From the NCBI RefSeq assembly GCF_017051705.1, contig NZ_JAFIDJ010000002.1, positions 578,384 through 642,383 of the forward strand: a stretch of DNA of 64,000 nucleotides, read 5' to 3'. A model generated the notes under the pieces. That model ran no database searches and was not told the origin of the DNA. It saw only the letters and a program-made list of their open reading frames with translations. Position 1 is the first letter of the stretch; each line of letters begins with the position of its first letter. This document shows positions 58,701-64,000 of this stretch, in pieces. Made by a program: the position numbers and the translations under genes. Source of the stretch: Algoriphagus lutimaris. Its GTDB lineage: Bacteria; Bacteroidota; Bacteroidia; Cytophagales; Cyclobacteriaceae.

Positions 58701-59005
58701 GAAAAGCACAAACAGGTCCCGATGGCCTTCTTGACAATAAATACGAACCGGAAGTAATTGTCAGCTCGAAGCAGACTCAACATGGTATCGAACTCTCGGT
58801 GAAAGATAACGGCCCCGGCATTCCGGACTCCATCAAAGAAAAAATCTTTCAACCCTTCTATACCACCAAGCCCACTGGCTCCGGTACTGGACTTGGGTTA
58901 TCGCTAAGCTATGATATCGTAAGGGCGCACGGCGGAAAAATTAAAGTCATTTCGAAAAAAGGGGAAATGACCGAATTCATTATTTCTCTCCCTTTTTCTA
59001 TCTAG
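55724..59005 (+). CDS. Two-component-propeller (Reg_prop/Y_Y_Y) histidine kinase, last gene of the cluster
   Basis: 1,093 residues. Signal peptide (MKKDFFKYLVLPSTFFF...NSYSQ), periplasmic propeller (~30-680; GFLFVGTSSGLQ, NLWVGTNSGLSK, GVIWFGTDDGLI), Y_Y_Y domain (~690-765, ending LPPWYATWWAF), one membrane helix (~770-792), coiled coil, and kinase core with His845 ([10 protein letters not shown]), [26 protein letters not shown] (Tyr where the siblings have Phe) and GTGLGLSL. The coiled coil [14 protein letters not shown] matches that of the preceding kinase, so the two probably arose by duplication. A degenerate repeat insertion follows the N-box (58670-58688). No receiver or DNA-binding domain. 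A strong terminator follows 103 bp after the stop. Confidence 0.88.
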   Translation: MKKDFFKYLVLPSTFFFSLLAFNSYSQINASKGVPSFTNYVVGDDNFAGQQIWDVNQNKEGFLFVGTSSGLQKFDGKNWELLSSPTTEFNTNVRSTLLASDSTFYFGSLGDFGIVTTDSTGKTIETSLIEGYPSDLVFNDIWSIRESQGKIYFQAREAIFIYTPASENQGSNLKVWKPDTEFMYGFSLNDTYYAHQINLGLFKEQGGSLELVPGSQFLGEDRVQVLLPYQNSDGFLVGAFSGGLYHYDGQDFIPFPTEIDPLLKDRSLYKALSLPDGTYALSVLGHGFFIIDQEGKIKSEFNTKNSITDQSVYAFFLDNTSNLWVGTNSGLSKIEIFSPISRFDSDQYEIGSPLSLGAYDDNLYIGTSTNVLYLDKSDGVVKQVEGIPNTQVFDLVPDVNQMLSTGVGVYSIRGKTSKIIPGTESYQTLKIVISEFHPGYVFISGGFGIQVFKREKGINGEYDYENIGSISGVERSIYSLAENQEGELWGGTQAGVLFRIVFQKTASGNLDVPNARVTEISEKDGVRGLSGLAVGPIEGKVYTSGIDGFYFFNSSINEFERDPVFSFSDEVANINLDTYGLGVGETGNVYLDFKGEKRLAVRQEDGSFQLQSYPFNLITASSVASGFTEPSGVIWFGTDDGLIRLDPNKDYRTDHPLPLYFTSASTSENILPISMQSGGSTVEIPYKGNSISFNFTAPFFVKENQIRYQTFLEGLDEEWSDWTENVSREFSNLPYGSYTFRVRAKNTFNTISNEIAYPFEILPPWYATWWAFLIYFIVFVLIVYGLVKFQTNRVLAREKVKTQERELAQAKEIEKAYKELKATQAQLIQSEKMASLGELTAGIAHEIQNPLNFVNNFSDLNQELIDELEDEIEKGNLLEVKQIAASIKENEAKIQQHGRRADLIVKGMLQHSRANSSEKKETDLNSLAEEFLKLSYHGLRAKDKSFNANFKLELDPNLPKVKVVASDIGRVILNLVNNAFYACAEQSQSSINGKAQTGPDGLLDNKYEPEVIVSSKQTQHGIELSVKDNGPGIPDSIKEKIFQPFYTTKPTGSGTGLGLSLSYDIVRAHGGKIKVISKKGEMTEFIISLPFSI
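58670..58688 (+). repeat. Degenerate copy of the TGTGCTGAGCG repeat in the kinase core
   Basis: TGTGCAGAGCAAAGCCAAA matches the 19-bp element at 48137-48155 at 15 of 19 bases and sits at the same protein position (FYACAEQSQSS). It looks like an older insertion that has drifted. Confidence 0.6.
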
Positions 59006-59107
59006 TTCGAATAAAATGAAAAAAATCTTATTATCATTTAATCAAATTAAAAGAAGCAGTTTATCTCCTTAACTGTTTTATTAGCATATCTCATAGGTAG
59101 TAGCACC

Positions 59108-59143
59108 AACTTATTCCTTCAAGGCCCTTTGAAGGAATAAGTT
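59108..59143 (+). terminator. Rho-independent terminator of the kinase cluster
   Basis: A perfect 15-bp stem (AACTTATTCCTTCAA and its complement) with the loop GGCCCT, followed by a short T tract. It lies 103 bp after the last kinase stop and is the only strong hairpin terminator I found after the plus-strand cluster. Being nearly symmetric, it could act on both strands. Confidence 0.8.
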
Positions 59144-59504
59144 TTTGAATTCCAACATTTCAAAAAATCCTTTAATTGAGTTTTACTTTGTTAATTAGAA
59201 AAAATTCAATTTTAATATTGGTATTATTATATTTTTCTTGATTATGAAATGAATTATTAAAAAACTCTGACGCCATTCTCATTTAACTTTTTTATCCAAA
59301 AATCAGACGATATTTTACCAAATTATAAATCATTGATTTTTAATAATTTGAAAATATTTTTCATATTTTAGATATATATTTCATAGGAAATTTAATGTTT
59401 TTCACTTGTAGAAAAATGCTGTTTTTGACACTTTTTACTTGATTTCGGATTTTTCAAAAACACGGTCTACTTGACTATTTATTCTTTAAACTGAATGTAA
59501 TGTT
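59144..59504. other. Very AT-rich intergenic region upstream of the protease gene
   Basis: About 360 bp of strongly A/T-biased sequence with no coding potential. It must hold the protease promoter, but I find no full TAnnTTTG match; TACTTTG near 59184 and the TTGAC at 59471 are partial matches only. Confidence 0.5.
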
Positions 59505-62500
59505 ATGCAAAAATTACTGACGCTCGCAAAGGGGATAGTGATAGTTTTTTTACTTGCATCAAATTTTTCCAATGCCCAATCTGTCAAGTTGGAGCAAGGA
59601 CAAAATGGTGGAGTCGATAAAGAACCTACCAGTCCTGTAATTTGGTCAACAGGAAACTCCAACTCCGGAAATAGCCATTTTTTTGAAGGTCAATCCATAC
59701 CTTATCGTCTTACCATTTCCAAACTGAAGGCCGGAAATCATTCAGTAGAAATTGAATGGGATACTAAAAAGGACGAAAAAAATGCCATTGACTATATTAC
59801 CAACTTCAATAGAATCTGTGAGGAAGTAATTCCTGATCCAGGCACTCCCAGTTTTGCAGTAATTCCTGCGCCAGAAGGAACTCCCCAGCCTTTAACGAGT
59901 TTCAACCAACTTTCAGAAGACGAGCGGAAACTCGCCATATTTGGCGGAACGATAGAAGATGTTTCTTATACAATTCAGGAAACCAGTTCTTCCACTACGA
60001 TCACCCGCCTTCGTATTTCTTTTGTTGTAGAGGGAGACAATGGAGCTAATAATACTGCAGTCATTGCCTGGGGAGGCCATATTGCCAAAGCCCAGGATTG
60101 GGGAGAAGGTAATTCAGCGGCTAGTATCAATGGATCTCCTTACCATACCCGAGTTGTTTCCCTTGACGACAAATCCGTAGGAAGCCAAAGCAGTTCTGTA
60201 CAGGCTGCGACGGAAATTCTGGAATCCGTGACAGAATGCTTAATTGAAGGAGAAACTAACATTTGTGACGGATCCTTAGCTACTTATACTGCCCCCGAGG
60301 GAGGACTTTCCTATGCTTGGACGATCAGCGGGGAAGGAGAAATCAGTGCGGGTCAAGGAACTAATAGTATTACAGTCAATTGGGCTGGATCTGGAACAGT
60401 AGTCGTAGAAATAGAAAACGAAGGAACCTGTCTACCCATCCAATGCAGCTTAGATGTCACTTATACTACCCCTCCTACCCTCACTGTGTACGAGGCAGTA
60501 CTTTGTAGTACTGAAAATGGAGGCAATACTGCCATTGGAAACCTGTATGATTTTATCTCTGTAGATTTTGGAGAGGTATCTTTTGTGCGCAATCGACAAA
60601 CAATTGAAACCCCTGAAGAAATTTTGGTTACCGACGGAGATGTCATTGAAGTTTCTACCATCGGAAATTGTAGCAAAACAGAATCCTTCAGTATTACAGT
60701 CAATGACCGGCAGATTTTTGGAATTTGTAGCCAAGGAAAAGTCTACGAACTAATAGGTTCCGAATTGAGTGCTTTGAATGAAATATTCAATCAAGGGGAA
60801 ACGGTGGAATCCAATGAGGTATTCTACATCGATGGAGACGAGGTACTCATTGAAGTCATTTACTTCAAAGATCGCTTTGCCGAAGCAAAGACCATTCTGG
60901 AAAACTTAGGCTTTGTCACGCCTACCGAAGCGGAGCTAAAACAAGACCCTAACTCGCTGATCATTGCAGGATTTTTCCCAATTGCAAACTTGCTAGAATT
61001 AAATAAATATTTTGAAGTTCTGAACCACGTTCGGCCTGCTTTCCCCCCAGTAGCCAATAAGGGAGCGACAACTACACAAGGTGATCGGGTGATGCGTTCC
61101 AATTTAGTTAGAGCTGGATATACGCATTTTGAGGGAGATCAACCCATTGATGGTACAGGTATAAAAATAGGAGTCCTTTCTGACAGCTATGCTACCCGAA
61201 CAGATGCAGGGGTGAATACGTTGGAGACCGATATTTCAAACGGTGATTTACCTGAAAGCACCTATTTCTTGAGGGATCTTCCAAGTCGATTTGGAACAGG
61301 CACTGATGAAGGTCGTGCCATGATGCAGATCATATATGACATTGCTCCAGGAGCAGAATTAGCCTTCCGTACTGGTGTAGTTACTGCAGGAGATTTTGCC
61401 CAGGGAATACGGGATTTAGCAGCTGCAGGAAGTGATGTTTTGGTGGATGACATATCCTACATGACCGAACCTAGTTTTAGAGACGGTAAAGTAGCAAAAG
61501 CCATTAATGACGTCACAGCGGATGGAGTTTCCTATTTTACTTCTGCCGGCAATTTTGGTATCAAATCCTTTGAAGGGACCTTTAATCCAGTGATCGACCC
61601 CACTATTCAATTGCCGTTAAATAGTGGGACTTGGGAAGAACAAGGAAGAGTTCATCAGTTTAGTAATGGATCCACTACGCAATCCATTAATGTCTTCCCG
61701 GCAGAAAATGGGCCTGCAGTTTATATGATTTCATTACAGTGGGAAGACCCGCTATATTCTGTAGATCAGGTAGGAAGTTTATACGATCTGGACATTTATT
61801 TGAAAAACTTTGACGTGCCGCTCTTTGGCTTTAATAGGGATAATGCCAATGGAGACCCTTTTGAAATCCTTTCTTTTACCATCTCAGAGCCAACAACAAT
61901 TGACCTTTTGATTGCAAGGGAATGCGAGAGTTGCAACGACTTGGATTCCAACACAGGCATCAAATTTAAATATGTAGTTTATAGAGGCGAACTGGACCCG
62001 AATGATCAAAATGGCATCAATGCATCCACGGTAGTAGGTCATGCCAATTCGGAAGGGGCAATGACGGTAGGCGCCGTACTATATGCCAATACTGCAGTAT
62101 ATGGATTTGACCCAGCATTAGTACCTAGTGGAACAGAGCCCTTTACAGTGGCTTCCTTCTCCTCCCGAGGAGGAACCACCACCAATGGGGTGGTTCGGGC
62201 CAAACCGGATTTCACAGCTCCCAATGGGGTAAATACCACTGTCAATTTAGGAGCTCCCAATCTAGAGGATGATGATTTTCCAAATTTCTATGGTACTTCT
62301 GCCGCAGCTCCGCATGCAGCCGCTTTGGCTGCCCTCATCAAGCAAGCCCGACTCAAATATTACCCAGAAACTTCTCCTCCTAATTGGGAAGGTGAAGTAG
62401 GTTCCACCACACCTGAAGACATCCGGCGGGTACTCAAATCAACGGCACAAGACATGCATGATCCCGGAGAGGACTTTCTTTCCGGTGCTGGGATGGTTCG

Positions 62501-64000
62501 GGCAGATAAAGCTTTATTGACCTTAGCAACTCCTAATCCCAATAACATTGAATTGGTATATGAGGAAGGAATAACTCCTGGAGAGGTAGAGTTTCAATTG
62601 ATCATTCAGGGAACCAACCTCTATGAAGGTTCGAATGTGTACTTGAGAGAAGAACAATTAAACGCCGTCTATGGTGTGGATGAATTTGGTACCGGCTATT
62701 TGGAAGTGACGGTACCAACTTTTGAAGGAAACCCAGGGGTAACCGTTGTAAATAATTTCATTTCCGACAGTGAATTGGATGGGGGTACTGCCGGACCGGA
62801 ATATTTCTTTGATGTGGTTAAAAGAACCATAGCCATCCGGGCAGATGATCTATCCAAAAACTATGCACAGACAGTACCTGCTTTCGCAGCAAGCGTCTAT
62901 GAAAGAATTGATAATAATTGGGTGTTAAGTGAGCTGACATTGGAGGAAATAGGATTGACTTTAGATCCTGAAAACCCGGACCCTTCTTTACAATTATTGA
63001 CCTTATCCAGTACCATCACTGGTAATTTGGCCGAGGTAGGGACTTATATTATTACCGCTTCCCATCCTCAAACAACCTTTACCTATTCGGATTTTTTCAA
63101 TTATGTAGGAGTGCTTCAAGAAGATGGCTCCTTATTCTATGATGGAACAAATAATGATTTTGGAAATTATGGTCCAGGTATCATCACAGTGGAAACCTTA
63201 CCTATTACTATCAAGCCGAAGGACCTAGTAGATCAATTTGCCATTGAATATGGAGAGTCCATAGGAGATGCATTGGAGTTTGAAGTATTGATTGCAGATA
63301 GCCTGATAGGCCCAGAAAGCAACCCGAAAATCATCGATGTGGCCGGGTTGAAAAATAGCGTTCTTACCCAATATATGGAGGACTTGGAACTTGCCAAAAG
63401 AACGGGAGACAATAGCCTTCCATTGGGAATATTTAATGGAAGATCCATTATCAATAAGGAAAGCTTTGTCAACAAAAGTTTCATGGTCAGCGGACGTAGC
63501 ATTATTAATGGAAGAACAATCATCAACGGCAGATCCATCATCAATGGGCGAACCATTATAAATTCTGCATTTGATGTCCCTGCCAACTCCTTCTTAGATT
63601 ACCTAGAAGATCCTGAAAATCAAGATTTGCAAGCCGTCAGCATCAATGGAAGGACGATGATCAATGCTCGGACCATGATCAACGCCCGAAGTATGATCAA
63701 TGGAAGAACCATCATCAATGGACGGACCATTATCAATGCTAGAAGCATTATCAATGGAAGAACCATCATTAATTCTAGAACCATCATCAATAGTACAGGA
63801 GGTGAAGAAGAAGAGACAAACTTCAATAACCTGGTCATTTTTGGAGAAAAAGATCTAGAATTAGCTGAGGAAGGGGAAAATGCAGAAATCGGGAAATACT
63901 ATGACTTCGGCGCTGAAACGGGAGAAAATAACGATGATTTCAACTTGGAATTCTTCTCCATCACGATGGTAACTGGTACTGATGTAGGACCACAAGTAAT
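59505..64000 (+). CDS. Secreted subtilase/sedolisin-like protease with MBG domains and hexapeptide repeats (3' partial)
   Basis: The ATG at 59505 (MQKLLTLAKGIVIVFLL...SNAQ signal peptide) opens a frame that runs without a stop to the window end, 1,498 codons. Residues ~25-500 are an N-terminal region with Ig-like parts (AYTWTISGEGE-type PKD-like strand near 270). The protease domain (~520-985) has Asp560 (IGVLSDSY), Asn683 (SAGNFG) and Ser932 (YGTSAAAPH). The expected His in GHGT is absent; Glu602 in TDEGRAM stands there, as in sedolisin-like S53/S8 relatives. Two MBG-like domains follow (~1108, RADDLSKNYAQTVPAF; ~1232), then hexapeptide repeats (1330-1353 and 1382-1429). The C-terminus, where a T9SS sorting domain would be expected, is outside the window. 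It is separated from the kinase cluster by the terminator and is probably independent. Confidence 0.82.
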   Translation, partial: MQKLLTLAKGIVIVFLLASNFSNAQSVKLEQGQNGGVDKEPTSPVIWSTGNSNSGNSHFFEGQSIPYRLTISKLKAGNHSVEIEWDTKKDEKNAIDYITNFNRICEEVIPDPGTPSFAVIPAPEGTPQPLTSFNQLSEDERKLAIFGGTIEDVSYTIQETSSSTTITRLRISFVVEGDNGANNTAVIAWGGHIAKAQDWGEGNSAASINGSPYHTRVVSLDDKSVGSQSSSVQAATEILESVTECLIEGETNICDGSLATYTAPEGGLSYAWTISGEGEISAGQGTNSITVNWAGSGTVVVEIENEGTCLPIQCSLDVTYTTPPTLTVYEAVLCSTENGGNTAIGNLYDFISVDFGEVSFVRNRQTIETPEEILVTDGDVIEVSTIGNCSKTESFSITVNDRQIFGICSQGKVYELIGSELSALNEIFNQGETVESNEVFYIDGDEVLIEVIYFKDRFAEAKTILENLGFVTPTEAELKQDPNSLIIAGFFPIANLLELNKYFEVLNHVRPAFPPVANKGATTTQGDRVMRSNLVRAGYTHFEGDQPIDGTGIKIGVLSDSYATRTDAGVNTLETDISNGDLPESTYFLRDLPSRFGTGTDEGRAMMQIIYDIAPGAELAFRTGVVTAGDFAQGIRDLAAAGSDVLVDDISYMTEPSFRDGKVAKAINDVTADGVSYFTSAGNFGIKSFEGTFNPVIDPTIQLPLNSGTWEEQGRVHQFSNGSTTQSINVFPAENGPAVYMISLQWEDPLYSVDQVGSLYDLDIYLKNFDVPLFGFNRDNANGDPFEILSFTISEPTTIDLLIARECESCNDLDSNTGIKFKYVVYRGELDPNDQNGINASTVVGHANSEGAMTVGAVLYANTAVYGFDPALVPSGTEPFTVASFSSRGGTTTNGVVRAKPDFTAPNGVNTTVNLGAPNLEDDDFPNFYGTSAAAPHAAALAALIKQARLKYYPETSPPNWEGEVGSTTPEDIRRVLKSTAQDMHDPGEDFLSGAGMVRADKALLTLATPNPNNIELVYEEGITPGEVEFQLIIQGTNLYEGSNVYLREEQLNAVYGVDEFGTGYLEVTVPTFEGNPGVTVVNNFISDSELDGGTAGPEYFFDVVKRTIAIRADDLSKNYAQTVPAFAASVYERIDNNWVLSELTLEEIGLTLDPENPDPSLQLLTLSSTITGNLAEVGTYIITASHPQTTFTYSDFFNYVGVLQEDGSLFYDGTNNDFGNYGPGIITVETLPITIKPKDLVDQFAIEYGESIGDALEFEVLIADSLIGPESNPKIIDVAGLKNSVLTQYMEDLELAKRTGDNSLPLGIFNGRSIINKESFVNKSFMVSGRSIINGRTIINGRSIINGRTIINSAFDVPANSFLDYLEDPENQDLQAVSINGRTMINARTMINARSMINGRTIINGRTIINARSIINGRTIINSRTIINSTGGEEEETNFNNLVIFGEKDLELAEEGENAEIGKYYDFGAETGENNDDFNLEFFSITMVTGTDVGPQV
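63492..63563 (+). repeat. Hexapeptide (18-bp) repeat block 1, four units
   Basis: Four tandem units of the form G-R-[ST]-I-I-N in the protease gene. Codon use varies between units, so the protein pattern is better kept than the DNA. Confidence 0.85.
63648..63791 (+). repeat. Hexapeptide (18-bp) repeat block 2, eight units
   Basis: Eight tandem units of [GAS]-R-[ST]-[IM]-I-N, 144 bp with strict 18-bp phase, followed by an acidic stretch (STGGEEEE). The pattern I-N-x-x-[ST]-x fits the period of a left-handed beta-helix hexapeptide repeat. Confidence 0.85.

Noticed and set aside
59018-59074. 18-codon open frame (MKKILLSFNQ...) after the last kinase
   Set aside because: Too short, without a conserved partner, and located between the last stop codon and the terminator.
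59495-59505. ATG codons at 59495 and 59500 as starts of the protease
   Set aside because: The first is followed directly by TAA and the second runs into TGA after six codons; the ATG at 59505 opens the signal peptide.
63480-63800. CRISPR-like or plain DNA tandem repeat
   Set aside because: The 18-bp periodicity is in frame, codons vary and the amino-acid pattern is conserved, so it is a protein repeat.

Overview
The window looks like chromosome of a Bacteroidota member, probably a Cytophagales/Cyclobacteriaceae-type marine bacterium (Algoriphagus-like). That placement is inferred from gene content: many histidine kinases with two-component-regulator propellers and a Y_Y_Y domain, 7TMR-DISM sensors, ten DUF6090 proteins, MBG domains in a secreted protease, few Shine-Dalgarno sites, AT-rich intergenic DNA, and the short palindromic repeats common in Bacteroidota genomes. 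No rRNA, tRNA, CRISPR array, transposase or integrase was recognised.

Layout. (1) 46-3081, minus strand: a secreted protein with many BNR/Asp-box (sortilin-like) repeats. (2) 3447-10475, plus strand: a four-gene run with a bicovalent-type FAD oxidase (BBE family), a 7TMR-DISM class III adenylate cyclase whose start overlaps the oxidase stop, a protein resembling only the N-terminal half of the violacein/chromopyrrolate enzymes VioB/RebD, and a kelch-like propeller. (3) 10865-59005, plus strand: 23 co-directional genes over 48 kb, many overlapping by ATGA and none separated by more than 92 bp, ending at a strong hairpin terminator (59108-59143). (4) 59505 to the window end: the first 1,498 codons of a large secreted subtilase/sedolisin-like protease with MBG domains and a hexapeptide-repeat region.

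The 48-kb cluster holds ten histidine kinases and no receiver domain or response regulator. Four kinases (1,207 to 2,576 aa) carry 28 tandem copies of a ~190-residue module, a GAF-like globular part followed by a signalling helix. Three have propeller sensors or a lipobox, one has TPRs, one has a 7TM sensor, and one is a bare soluble kinase next to three FIST-domain proteins. Two blocks of five DUF6090 single-pass membrane proteins flank the 7TM kinase. All ten kinases share nearly the same C-terminal catalytic module, and the DUF6090 proteins share an N-terminal cassette. Several stretches are identical or nearly identical between paralogues, suggesting continuing gene conversion.

My reading, as inference, is a multi-input sensory array: different sensors feed near-identical kinase cores that may form heterodimers or converge on one or a few response regulators encoded elsewhere, with DUF6090 proteins as membrane accessory parts. 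A second theme is the in-frame insertion of short palindromic repeats into variable loops of these genes.
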